From contig JAAYAK010000320.1 of the NCBI GenBank assembly GCA_012719415.1, forward strand, positions 1-51,767: 51,767 nucleotides of DNA. The letters are read 5' to 3'. Origin of the DNA: Syntrophorhabdus sp. Its GTDB lineage: Bacteria; Desulfobacterota; Syntrophorhabdia; Syntrophorhabdales; Syntrophorhabdaceae. This document shows positions 10,207 through 18,712 of the stretch, in pieces (position 1 is the first letter of the stretch; every line of letters starts with the position of its first letter). Made by a program: the position numbers and the translations under genes. Below the pieces are notes generated by a model. The model was given only the letters and a program-made list of their open reading frames with translations, did no database searches and was not told where the DNA came from.

Positions 10207-11754
10207 ATGCCTGAGAAAGTAAGGAGATATTATCCTTATGAAGAGAATCTTGAGAACGGGGAGCTGTACGCGTTCATATCGCAAGGTGAGAAGCCCAGCA
10301 ACATCCTTGATGACATCGACCTTTTCGAGATCGAACACCAGGATGCTATCGGCGGCGCTGAGAATGCGGACGCCGACGGGGCCCTGGATGGGGACCTTGA
10401 AGAGGTCTATGACGACGATCTCATCAATCCCATCCGTCATTACATAAAGGAGATGGGAAGCATGGCCCTCCTGACGCGGGAAGGCGAGAAGGAGATCGCC
10501 CGTCTCATGGAGGAGGCGAGGGAAGAGATAAAGCAGGTGCTCCTGTCTTTTCCCGGAACCGTCAAGGAGCTCCTCAGTGCCCTCATGGCGCTCAAGACAT
10601 CGAAGGCGGCCGTCAAGGACATCACTGTCGAGGCGGATGATGAGGAAGAAGGTGACACGGAACTCGAATACCAGCGGGAAAGGGTGATCGCCCTGCTCGA
10701 GCGGCTCAAGGAAGAGCATACCCGGTCAAGGGAGAACGCGAAAGGCAGGAAAGACGGTCACAGCAAGGAAGTGCAGAAGATCATAACCGAGATCAACCTT
10801 AGCAAGAAGATCACGGAAAAGATCATCCTCCGCATGAAACGGTACGTGGAGCGCATCGACAAGATCGACGTCGAGATCGCCCGGTACAGGAGATCGAAGG
10901 AAAAAGGAAGCAAGAGGCACCTTCAGGCCCTGATGAACAGAAAGGCGAGGATCGAGGATGAGATCGGGATATCTTCGAAGCTCCTGAGGCATTACCTGAA
11001 GAGGATCGAACAGGCCGAGTCCAACTTCGCGGGGGCCAAGAACGAACTCGTCAAGGCCAATCTCCGGCTCGTCGTGAGCATAGCGAAAAGGTACATAAAC
11101 AGGGGGCTGTCACTGCTCGACCTCATACAGGAGGGGAATATCGGCCTCATGAAAGCGGTGGACCGTTTCGAGTATAAACGGGGCTACAAGTTCAGCACCT
11201 ACGCTACCTGGTGGATCCGTCAGTCGATTACGCGAGCCATCGCCGATCAGGCGCGGACGATACGGATCCCCGTGCACATGATAGAGACCATCAACAAGAT
11301 CATACGGGTGTCCCGCGGTCTCGTGCAGGAGCTGGGCAGGGAGCCCTATCCCGATGAGATAGCCGACAGGATAGGGTTCTCGTCGGAAAAGGTCAGAAGG
11401 GTCCTCAGGATAACCAAGGAGCCCATATCCCTGGAGACGCCCATCAACGACGATGAGGATACGCACCTCGCGGATTTCATCGAGGACAAGAACGTGCTCA
11501 CGCCCCAGGATTCGGCCATCTACGAAGACCTCGTGATGAACCTGAATTCCATCCTTTCGACGCTCTCCCCCAGGGAAGAAAGGGTGGTGAGGATGCGGTT
11601 CGGCCTCGGGGAGCGGCAGGACCATACCCTGGAAGAGGTGGGGCAGGTCTTCGAGGTCACCCGTGAACGGATACGGCAGATCGAGGCCAAGGCCCTGAAG
11701 AAGCTCAGGCACCCCATGAGGGCGAAGCTCCTGCGTTCTTTCGTGGACCTGTGA
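10207..11754 (+). CDS. rpoD: RNA polymerase sigma factor RpoD (sigma70)
   Basis: This is the main housekeeping sigma factor. Region 1.2 is at about 75-105 ([17 protein letters not shown]), followed by a non-conserved lysine-rich insert. Region 2 has [20 protein letters not shown] and the -10-reading segment [14 protein letters not shown]. Region 3 starts at [11 protein letters not shown], and region 4 has [12 protein letters not shown] and a helix-turn-helix with [19 protein letters not shown] chose the ATG at 10207, since GAGAGGTG just before it is a fitting ribosome site, over the GTG at 10201. It ends the operon and is followed by a 390-base gap. The promoters read elsewhere in the window match the -35/-10 type this factor should use. 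Confidence 0.97.
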   Translation: MPEKVRRYYPYEENLENGELYAFISQGEKPSNILDDIDLFEIEHQDAIGGAENADADGALDGDLEEVYDDDLINPIRHYIKEMGSMALLTREGEKEIARLMEEAREEIKQVLLSFPGTVKELLSALMALKTSKAAVKDITVEADDEEEGDTELEYQRERVIALLERLKEEHTRSRENAKGRKDGHSKEVQKIITEINLSKKITEKIILRMKRYVERIDKIDVEIARYRRSKEKGSKRHLQALMNRKARIEDEIGISSKLLRHYLKRIEQAESNFAGAKNELVKANLRLVVSIAKRYINRGLSLLDLIQEGNIGLMKAVDRFEYKRGYKFSTYATWWIRQSITRAIADQARTIRIPVHMIETINKIIRVSRGLVQELGREPYPDEIADRIGFSSEKVRRVLRITKEPISLETPINDDEDTHLADFIEDKNVLTPQDSAIYEDLVMNLNSILSTLSPREERVVRMRFGLGERQDHTLEEVGQVFEVTRERIRQIEAKALKKLRHPMRAKLLRSFVDL

Positions 11755-11761
11755 TATAGAG

Positions 11762-11939
11762 GACAATGATCAATGACCAGATTCCAATAACCAATGAAGG
11801 AGATAATGACCGATTTACCAATAACCAATTGACCAAAACGAGAGGCAGCACAAGGCTGTAGTACCTGTTGCCGTTTGGTAATTGGAGCGTGGTGATTGGT
11901 TATTTTCCGGTCATTGGGATTTGGTTATTGGTCATTGTC
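11762..11939. repeat. Inverted-arm element of 7-bp type after rpoD
   Basis: Both arms are built of caatgac/caataac-type heptamers. The left arm (11762-11835) and right arm (11875-11939) are largely reverse complements; the outermost eight bases GACAATGA and TCATTGTC pair perfectly. The loop is about 40 bases. It occupies the start of the 390-base gap between rpoD and fixA, where I see no gene, and may act as a transcription end for the long operon upstream. Confidence 0.7.
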
Positions 11940-11959
11940 TTCTCGTTGCCAGTTTTTCC

Positions 11960-11986
11960 TTGACAAAAGGGCATCGGTAAAATAAT
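11960..11986 (+). promoter_or_regulatory. Possible promoter of fixABCX
   Basis: A perfect TTGACA (11960-11965) is followed by an A/T-rich stretch with AATAAT at 11981-11986. The 15-bp spacing is shorter than ideal, so the exact -10 is uncertain. It would leave a leader of about 150 bases before fixA, in which I found no riboswitch fold. Confidence 0.35.
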
Positions 11987-12144
11987 TTATGCAAAATTTC
12001 CCATGGTTGTAATGACAAATTCAGAGTAAAACGAGGGGATTTTTACATTGCTCATTATATAGTACAGTCTGTTCGACTCCCGGCCGTTTCGTTTTTCTTT
12101 CGTGGTTTTCGGTATAGATCCACATACAGGAGGAGGCTGAAGAA

Positions 12145-12936
12145 GTGAAGGTCCTAGTGTTCGTGAAGCAGGTGGCTGATACGGAAGCGCGTATCATCAT
12201 AAGTTCCGATCAGAAGAGTCTCGAGGTCGAGAACAAATATGTCGTGAACTTCTTCGATGAATTTGCCGTCGAGGAGGCCATACGCGTAAAAGAGACGTTG
12301 AAGGACGTGGAGATAACGGTGTGCGCCTTCGCGCCGCAAAGGGCCGTCGAAGCCTTGAGGACGACGATAGCCATGGGCGCGGACAAAGCCTTCCTCATCG
12401 ACAGCACGGATCGGGAGGCCGACGACCCCCTTATCGTCTCACGTGTTCTCGCGGGGTTCGCCCGGAAAGAGGGGTTCGATGTCATACTCTGCGGACGTCA
12501 GGCGATGGATGATGAAAGTGCCAACGTGGGTCCCATGGTGGCGGAGTTCCTCGGCATACCGCACGTGAGCCAGGTGACGAAGCTCACCATCACCGGTGGC
12601 GGCAAGGCCGAGGTCGAAAGCGAGATAGAAGGGGGCAAAAGGACGTCGGAGGTCTCGCTGCCGGCCCTCTTCACCTGCCAGAAAGGCCTCAATGAGCCAA
12701 GGGTACCTCTCATCACGGGTGTGATGAAGGCGATGAAGACGCAGATAGATGTCCTCGATCCCGCATCCATCGAGATGCCCTTCGGTCCCATAGACAGGGA
12801 GTCATCAAAGATCACGGTGCTGTCCTACGAGGCACCCGCTGGCCGGCCTTCGGTCCACATCATGGAGGGAGCGTCCCCGGAAGAGAAGGTGCAGAACCTC
12901 GTCAGGGCGCTCAAGGATGAAGCGAAGGTCCTGTAG
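12145..12936 (+). CDS. fixA: Electron transfer flavoprotein, beta subunit (FixA)
   Basis: The beta subunit of an electron transfer flavoprotein, here of the FixA type, paired with FixB, FixC and FixX. In such complexes NADH electrons can be split between quinone and ferredoxin. The N-terminus KVLVFVKQVADTEARI and the DEFAVEEAIR segment are typical, and the AMDDESANVGPMVAE segment forms part of the nucleotide-binding face. The GTG start follows AGGAGGAGG. It has 263 residues. It is the first gene of a tight four-gene operon, A-B-C-X. The electron donor in this organism cannot be told from sequence. Confidence 0.93.
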   Translation: MKVLVFVKQVADTEARIIISSDQKSLEVENKYVVNFFDEFAVEEAIRVKETLKDVEITVCAFAPQRAVEALRTTIAMGADKAFLIDSTDREADDPLIVSRVLAGFARKEGFDVILCGRQAMDDESANVGPMVAEFLGIPHVSQVTKLTITGGGKAEVESEIEGGKRTSEVSLPALFTCQKGLNEPRVPLITGVMKAMKTQIDVLDPASIEMPFGPIDRESSKITVLSYEAPAGRPSVHIMEGASPEEKVQNLVRALKDEAKVL

Positions 12937-12951
12937 AGAGGAGGATTGCAC

Positions 12952-13932
12952 ATGACCAGGGACGTTCTTGTTGTTGTGGAATGCAAAGACGCGAAGCCGA
13001 GAAAGGCATCGCTGGAACTACTGTCCATCGGCAGGGAGATGGCCTCGCGGTTCTCGTCCACGCTTTTCGCGGTGGTGTTGGGATCGGGCCTCACGGACGC
13101 TGCCGATACCGTCGCCGGCTATGCCGGTACAACCATCCTTGTCGACAACCCTTCGCTCGCGGAGTACGGGTGGGATACCTATGGATCGGTCCTCGAGAGC
13201 ATCCTGAAGAAGTACGAGCCCATGGTTGTTCTGGGGACGTCGTCGGTGACAGGCAAGGACCTCTTTCCCAGGGTAGCCGCGCGCCTCTCGGCCGCCATGG
13301 TGTCCGACGCGGTCGGTGTCGACCTCACAGGTGAAGGGATGAAGATAAAGAAGCCACTCTACGGCGGCAAGGTGATCTCCTGGCTTGCGCCGAAGGCGGA
13401 CTCGGCGGTCATCGTCACCTTCCGGCCCAATTCCTTTGCCGTGGCCGACGCCGGTGAGAAGGGTGAGATCATCGAGGAGACGGCCGCCGTGGCCGGGAAT
13501 CCGGCGATGAAGACCCTCTCGGCGGAAAAGAAGACCTCCGGCAAGGTCGATCTCCAGGAGGCCGACTTCATCATCTGCGGCGGCAGGGGCATGAAGGCCG
13601 CCGAGAATTTTGCCATGCTCGACGAGATAGCCGACCTCATGGGCGGCCGCACGGGCGCGTCGAGAACGGTCATTGACAGCAAGTGGCGGGAGTACGATGA
13701 CCAGATCGGAAAGAGCGGCAAGACGGTCTCCCCGAAACTGTACATCGGATGCGGCCTGTCGGGCGCCCTCCACCACATCATGGGCATGGACACATCGCGG
13801 GTCATCGTCGCCATCAACAAGGACCCCAACGCCCCCATATTCCAGTACGCCGATTACGGCATCGTGGACGATGTCTTCGCCGTCCTCCCCGCCCTGAAGG
13901 ATGAACTGAAGAAGACACGGGAAGAGACGTAA
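12952..13932 (+). CDS. fixB: Electron transfer flavoprotein, alpha subunit (FixB)
   Basis: The alpha subunit, which carries the mobile FAD domain. The C-terminal FAD site is intact: GGRGM near 205, GRTGASR, GKTVSPKLYIGCGLSGA and ADYGIVDD. The ATG at 12952 was chosen because GAGGAGG lies eight bases upstream. An upstream TTG would add two residues. It has 326 residues, normal for ETF alpha. It lies 15 bases after fixA and 5 before fixC. Confidence 0.94.
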   Translation: MTRDVLVVVECKDAKPRKASLELLSIGREMASRFSSTLFAVVLGSGLTDAADTVAGYAGTTILVDNPSLAEYGWDTYGSVLESILKKYEPMVVLGTSSVTGKDLFPRVAARLSAAMVSDAVGVDLTGEGMKIKKPLYGGKVISWLAPKADSAVIVTFRPNSFAVADAGEKGEIIEETAAVAGNPAMKTLSAEKKTSGKVDLQEADFIICGGRGMKAAENFAMLDEIADLMGGRTGASRTVIDSKWREYDDQIGKSGKTVSPKLYIGCGLSGALHHIMGMDTSRVIVAINKDPNAPIFQYADYGIVDDVFAVLPALKDELKKTREET

Positions 13933-13937
13933 GGGGC

Positions 13938-15227
13938 ATGGACAAGATCGATGTCGTGATCGTCGGGGCCGGCCTTGCCGGCCTGTCCTGCGCCTGGGTG
14001 CTTTCCGGGCACGGCCTGCAGGTCATCGTCGTGGAGCGGGGCGACTTCGCGGGCAGCAAGAACGTCACTGGCGGGAGGCTCTACCTCAAACCCATAGACG
14101 GCATGGCATCGGAGATGCTTGCCGGGGCGCCTTTTGAGCGCAAGGTCGTGCGCGAACGCTGGAGTCTTCTGGGAAGCGCCAATTCCGTCAGTATCGACCA
14201 CACCTCCGACAGGTTCAGGAACGAGGACCACAGCTGCACGGTGCTCAGGGCCCGCCTCGACAGGTGGCTCTCGGAGAGGCTCATGGCGAAAGGCGTCTTC
14301 GTCATCCCCAAGTACCGCGTCGACGATCTCCTGTGGGAGAACGGGGTGGTGGCCGGGATACGCGCCGGAGCGGAAGAGATCCCCGCTCACGTTGTCGTAG
14401 CCGCCGATGGCGTCCTCTCTTTCATGGGCCGCAAGGCGGGATTGCTGCCTGCCCTGTCTCCGAAGGCATACGCCGTGGGCATGAAAGAGGTGCTCGAGCT
14501 TCCTGAAGAGAAGATAAACGACCGGTTCAACGTCGGTGACGGGGAAGGCGTTGCCCATCTGTTCCTGGGTGACGTGACGAAGGGTGTCTTCGGGGGCGGA
14601 TTCCTCTACACGAACAGGGACACCCTTTCCCTGGGTGTCGTGGCGGGTATCGGCGCCATGATGGGGAGGACCCCCGCGCTGGACGCGTCGACGCTCCTCG
14701 AAATGTTCAAGGAGCGCTACGAGATGCGAAGGCTCCTCGATGGCGCGAGGATCGTCGAGTATTCGGCGCATGTCATACCAGAGGCCGGCTATGACGGCAT
14801 CGGGAAGCTCTGCGGAAACGGCATTCTCCTTGCGGGCGACGCCGCGGGCCTTGCCCTCAATATGGGCGTGACGGTGCGGGGGATGGAGTTCGCCATCGCC
14901 TCGGGCATGGCGGCCGCCGAGGCCATTGTCGAAGCGAAGGCATCGGGCGATCTTTCGGAGAAGGGCCTTTCCCGCTACGGCGAGCGTCTCAGGGAATCCT
15001 TCGTCCTCAAAGACCTCGAGGCATCGCGGAGAGTGCCGGGATACCTCGACAACGACTCCTTCTTCTCCTATTATCCTGAAACCTTTCCCGGTCTCGTGGA
15101 GAAGATCATGTGGTTCGACGAGAACCCCAAAGGGTCCCCGGGAAAGACCCTGTGGAAGGAGCTTCGCTCGTCGGGCATGCTGAGCGTGAAACGGCTCATC
15201 GAACTTGCCCGCATCAGGAACATCTGA
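13938..15227 (+). CDS. fixC: FixC-type ETF:quinone oxidoreductase
   Basis: FixC is a membrane-associated FAD flavoprotein related to ETF-ubiquinone oxidoreductase. It passes electrons from FixAB to the quinone pool. The dinucleotide-binding motif is GAGLAGLSCAW near residues 8-18, followed by VVERGDFAGSKN; the second FAD segment with GDAAGLALNMG is near 295-305. It has 429 residues. Unlike the human-type oxidoreductase it carries no iron-sulfur cluster of its own; that role falls to FixX, encoded 11 bases downstream. Confidence 0.93.
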   Translation: MDKIDVVIVGAGLAGLSCAWVLSGHGLQVIVVERGDFAGSKNVTGGRLYLKPIDGMASEMLAGAPFERKVVRERWSLLGSANSVSIDHTSDRFRNEDHSCTVLRARLDRWLSERLMAKGVFVIPKYRVDDLLWENGVVAGIRAGAEEIPAHVVVAADGVLSFMGRKAGLLPALSPKAYAVGMKEVLELPEEKINDRFNVGDGEGVAHLFLGDVTKGVFGGGFLYTNRDTLSLGVVAGIGAMMGRTPALDASTLLEMFKERYEMRRLLDGARIVEYSAHVIPEAGYDGIGKLCGNGILLAGDAAGLALNMGVTVRGMEFAIASGMAAAEAIVEAKASGDLSEKGLSRYGERLRESFVLKDLEASRRVPGYLDNDSFFSYYPETFPGLVEKIMWFDENPKGSPGKTLWKELRSSGMLSVKRLIELARIRNI

Positions 15228-15238
15228 GGTGACAGGCC

Positions 15239-15517
15239 ATGAAGATAGACGAAAAGCTCGCCCTTGACGCCTTCAAAACGGACAGGGAGAGCCACATCCT
15301 CATAGATCACGATATCTGCAGGTCCAGGTGCACCACCAGGCAGTGCCTGACCGTCTGTCCCGGACATCTCTACACTTTCAATGAAGAGGAGAACCAGATA
15401 GTGGTGGAGTACGCCGGATGCCTGGAATGCGGCACCTGTATGATAGCCTGCACCGAAGGCGCCATACAGTGGAGCTACCCGAAGGGTGACTTCGGGGTGC
15501 AGTACAGGTATGGATAG
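15239..15517 (+). CDS. fixX: FixX ferredoxin-like protein
   Basis: A 92-residue ferredoxin that serves with FixC. Eight cysteines are seen at 27, 31, 36, 40, 61, 64, 67 and 71; the second group (CLECGTCMIAC) is a classic 4Fe-4S motif, and the first (CRSRC...CLTVCP) is the FixX-type variant. The C-terminal end GAIQWSYPKGDFGV is a FixX hallmark. It closes the operon. A short gap with an inverted-arm repeat follows. Confidence 0.94.
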   Translation: MKIDEKLALDAFKTDRESHILIDHDICRSRCTTRQCLTVCPGHLYTFNEEENQIVVEYAGCLECGTCMIACTEGAIQWSYPKGDFGVQYRYG

Positions 15518-15522
15518 AAGAG

Positions 15523-15614
15523 GGGTAATGGGTGATAGGTAATAGGTAATAGGAACTGTCACAAAGGTTTCGTTTTTTTCCCATCAGCCATGACCTATAA
15601 CCTATCACCCATTG
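15523..15614. repeat. Inverted-arm element of 7-bp type after fixX
   Basis: The left arm (15523-15553) has four heptamers beginning gggtaat and gggtgat. The right arm (15588-15614) has the complementary words ctataac and ccattg. The loop is about 35 bases and contains a T7 run. It fills the gap between fixX and the ABC transporter genes. Confidence 0.7.
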
Positions 15615-15680
15615 TCTCTTTCCTGCCTCTAACCTGTTTCTTCTTTTCCTCCTTTCTGCTATTTTAATTATGAGCTTTCC

Positions 15681-16412
15681 ATGGAGATCATTACCGCCAA
15701 AGATCTGATCAAGGATTATAACGGGTTCAGGGCCGTCGACGGGGTCAGCTTTTCCATCGTCAAGGGGGAGTGCTTCGGGTTTCTCGGGCCCAACGGGGCC
15801 GGCAAGACGACGATCATGCGCATCATCCATTGCTTTCTCCCCCCGACGGGCGGCGAGGTCAGGGTCCTCGGGTATGACGTCACGAAGGAGCCGAGCCTCA
15901 TCAAAGCGCGCATGGGCGTGATGCCCCAGGACGACAGTCTCGACCCGGACCTTTCCGTGATCCAGAACCTTGTCGTTTACGGCAGGTACTTCGACATGCC
16001 GAAGAAGAAGACGGTACCCCTGGCCAGGGAGCTTCTCGCCTCCGTCGGTCTCACGGACAAGATGAAGGCCAATATCAGGGAACTGTCGGGAGGCATGAAG
16101 AGGAGCCTCCTTCTTGCCAGGTCCATCGTGAACGATCCCGACGTTATCATACTCGACGAGCCGACGACGGGTCTCGACCCCCACAGCAGACAGATGGTCT
16201 GGAAAAGGCTCGAAGACCTGAAACGGCAGGGCAAGACCCTCCTTCTGACGACGCACTACATGGAGGAGGCCGAGAGGCTCTGTGACCGCGTGGCCATCAT
16301 GGACAGGGGGAAGATCATCGTCATCGCCTCTCCGCGAGACCTGATGGACGAGCATGGAGGGAACCTCGAAGCGGTGTACCTCACGCTCACGGGGAGGAAG
16401 CTTGAAGATTAA
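15681..16412 (+). CDS. ABC transporter ATP-binding protein (NodI/CcmA type)
   Basis: The ATPase of a two-gene ABC-2 type exporter. It has 243 residues with Walker A GPNGAGKTT near 38-46, the signature LSGGM near 138, Walker B VIILDEPTTGLD near 155-166 and the switch histidine in TTHYMEEAE. The closest well-known relatives are NodI-like and drug/polysaccharide-export ATPases; the substrate is unknown. No clear ribosome site precedes the ATG. The next gene, the permease, begins before this one ends. Confidence 0.93.
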   Translation: MEIITAKDLIKDYNGFRAVDGVSFSIVKGECFGFLGPNGAGKTTIMRIIHCFLPPTGGEVRVLGYDVTKEPSLIKARMGVMPQDDSLDPDLSVIQNLVVYGRYFDMPKKKTVPLARELLASVGLTDKMKANIRELSGGMKRSLLLARSIVNDPDVIILDEPTTGLDPHSRQMVWKRLEDLKRQGKTLLLTTHYMEEAERLCDRVAIMDRGKIIVIASPRDLMDEHGGNLEAVYLTLTGRKLED

Positions 16413-17157
16413 GCGGGCCCTGAGGGTGTGGCAAAGGCACTTCACGGTCTACAGGAAGCTCTACATGTCGAGCATAGCCCTCAACTTCGTGGAGCCCGTC
16501 CTTTACCTTGTCGCCTTCGGGTTTGGTCTCGGAGGATATATCTCGGAGGTCGAGGGAAAGCCTTACATCAATTTCATCGCGCCAGGCATCATAGCCTCCT
16601 CATCGATGTTCGCGACCATATATGAATGCACGTACGGCACCTACGTGCGGATATTCTTCCAGAAGACCTTCGACGCCATCCTGGCGACGCCGGTGAACAT
16701 AGATGACCTCATCGCGGGCGAGCTCATATGGGGCGCGACGAAGAGCATGCTCTACGGCATCATCATCGTCGGAACGATAAGCGCGTTCCGTCTCGTCGAT
16801 TCTCCCCTCGTCGTGCTTGTCATTCCCGTTCTCTTCCTGAGCGGGCTCATCTTCGCGCAGATATCGCTCGTGTGCGTGGCGCTGGTCCCCGGAGTGGATT
16901 CCCTGAACTATTTTTACACGCTCTTTCTGTCGCCCATGTTCCTCCTGTCGGGGATATTCTTTCCTCTCGACAACCTCCCCGCCTTTGTCGGCAAGGTGGC
17001 CTGGTTCACGCCCCTGTATCACCTCACCAACGTCTGCAGGGCCTTTGCGGCGGGGTCCCCCGGCAACGCGCTGGAAGGCGCGGTGTGGATAATCGTCGTC
17101 GTTATCCTCCTTGCGCCCTTCCCGTTCAGGTTGATGAAAAGAAGGATAATCAGGTAG
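16402..17157 (+). CDS. ABC-2 type permease (NodJ type)
   Basis: The membrane partner of the ATPase at 15681. It has 251 residues with about six hydrophobic segments and the ABC-2 family feature FLSPMFLLSGIFFPLDNLP near 175-193, typical of NodJ and related exporters. I chose the TTG at 16402, preceded by AGGAAG; this gives an 11-base overlap with the ATPase gene and a start, LKIKRALRVWQRHF, typical of the family. The longer frame upstream codes for low-quality sequence. It ends six bases before the convergent dacB stop. Confidence 0.9.
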   Translation: MKIKRALRVWQRHFTVYRKLYMSSIALNFVEPVLYLVAFGFGLGGYISEVEGKPYINFIAPGIIASSSMFATIYECTYGTYVRIFFQKTFDAILATPVNIDDLIAGELIWGATKSMLYGIIIVGTISAFRLVDSPLVVLVIPVLFLSGLIFAQISLVCVALVPGVDSLNYFYTLFLSPMFLLSGIFFPLDNLPAFVGKVAWFTPLYHLTNVCRAFAAGSPGNALEGAVWIIVVVILLAPFPFRLMKRRIIR

Positions 17158-17163
17158 GGCTCT

Positions 17164-18693
17164 CTATGGTTTCGATGGCGACTCGCCGAGGAGCCTGAGA
17201 ATTATCCTGTCCATGGCGGCGTCGACCGCCGATGTCGCGACATGATTGTTGGAAAAGATGGAGAAGACGAGCCTCTCCCCTCTCAGGGTCGTCACGTAGC
17301 CCGAGAGGCCCCGTACGTGCGTCATCGTCCCTGTTTTCGCCCGCACTCTTTCCGCCGCGCGGGAGCCCTTGAGCCTCGCGCCGAGAGTGCCGTCGACGCT
17401 CATGACGGGAAGGGAGTCGACAAAGGAGCGGGCGTGGGGTCCCTCGGCCATGACCCTCAACAATCGGGCGACGCTGTCGGGTGTGACGAGGTCATGACGG
17501 GATAGCCCCGAGCCATCGGTCATGACGACGCCGGAGGTATCCACCCCGGCGCGGCGAAGCGCGGCAAGGGCGGCCGCGGCGGATCTTTCGGTCCCGGCCG
17601 CCCCCGCGGCCCTGCCTGTCGCGATGAGCAGCAGCTCGGCGTAGAGATTGTTGCTGAGCTTGTTGACCACCTTTATGATCTCGGCAAGCCGGGGAGAACG
17701 GTAGATGGCAACGGTGGTCCATTCCCCTTTCTCTCTTCTCGTCCGCACATCGACCGTCTTCGGGCAGTTACGGGCACACAGGATATCTCCCCTCACGACG
17801 ATACCGGCGGCCTCAAGGGTTTCCCTCAGGACAAAACCCCCGAAATAGGCGGGATGGTTCACGGCCACGTAGCGGGTCATCATCCCTGTTCCGGACCCGA
17901 TGGAGCCGGTTATCGACAGGGTCCTCGGCGTCGTGTACTCGAGGTTGACGACATCCGGGCCGGCATTCTTTCGGACCGTGAGGCCGCTCGCGAGACTCAC
18001 GTAGTCCGTGGCGGGCTCCATGACGATGCGTGCCGCCTCGCCTGTCCTGCCCGATGGAGTTATGTCGAGCTGAATGCAGTTGTTGTTGAAAGTGAAGGCA
18101 TCCCTTGGGGCGCTGAAGCAGTTTACCGGGTCGACGTCCCAGCCTTTGCCGTAAGGCTTGTCCGGGAACGGGGAGTTATCGATCACAAGGTCGCCGCCGA
18201 TCTCCCTCACACCCTGCTCCTTCAGCTTTGCCGCCCACCGGCGGAACACGTGGAGCACGTCTCCCTCGTGGAAGTATCCCGATATGGTGGGATCGCCCGA
18301 TCCCTCGACGATGATGTCTCCGTTCAGGACGCCGGAGGTCACCGTGCCGTCCGTGATAAGCCGCGTCTCCCACCGGAAATCCGGGGAGAGCGCCAACAGG
18401 GCCGCGGCCGTGGTGAAAAGCTTCATGTTGGATGCGGGAACGAACCGCTTGCCGGCGTTGTATCCTAAGATCCTCCTCCCCGTTGTGAGGGAGTCGACGA
18501 CGACCCCCATGTGGGCTGCTCCAAGCGCGGGGTCGTCAAGGATGGCCGTGAGATCGTCACTGAGTGTCCCGACCGTTTCGGCCGGAGCCGGGACGGGAAG
18601 GGAGTGCAGGACGGCCAGAAACACAAAGACCATGGACAGGTACCGGAGGTGCCTGCGGGCCCGGTCTCGTGCCGTCATGTTGCCCGTTGTCAT
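17164..18693 (-). CDS. dacB: D-alanyl-D-alanine carboxypeptidase/endopeptidase (PBP4 family)
   Basis: A periplasmic class C penicillin-binding protein that trims or cuts peptidoglycan cross-links. An N-terminal signal peptide (basic residues 9-17, hydrophobic 19-33, then a PAPAET cleavage region) is visible. The three active-site motifs are present: SNMK (Ser88, Lys91), SNN in KLSNNLYAE, and KTG in AKTGTM near the C-terminus. At 509 residues it has room for the extra domains inserted between the first two motifs in PBP4. The ATG at 18693 has a GAGGA ahead of it. It is the last gene of an operon with two lipid-linked sugar transferases, an envelope context. Confidence 0.93.
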   Translation of the reverse strand: MTTGNMTARDRARRHLRYLSMVFVFLAVLHSLPVPAPAETVGTLSDDLTAILDDPALGAAHMGVVVDSLTTGRRILGYNAGKRFVPASNMKLFTTAAALLALSPDFRWETRLITDGTVTSGVLNGDIIVEGSGDPTISGYFHEGDVLHVFRRWAAKLKEQGVREIGGDLVIDNSPFPDKPYGKGWDVDPVNCFSAPRDAFTFNNNCIQLDITPSGRTGEAARIVMEPATDYVSLASGLTVRKNAGPDVVNLEYTTPRTLSITGSIGSGTGMMTRYVAVNHPAYFGGFVLRETLEAAGIVVRGDILCARNCPKTVDVRTRREKGEWTTVAIYRSPRLAEIIKVVNKLSNNLYAELLLIATGRAAGAAGTERSAAAALAALRRAGVDTSGVVMTDGSGLSRHDLVTPDSVARLLRVMAEGPHARSFVDSLPVMSVDGTLGARLKGSRAAERVRAKTGTMTHVRGLSGYVTTLRGERLVFSIFSNNHVATSAVDAAMDRIILRLLGESPSKP

Positions 18694-18712
18694 CGTGTCA
18701 CATCCTCAGAGG

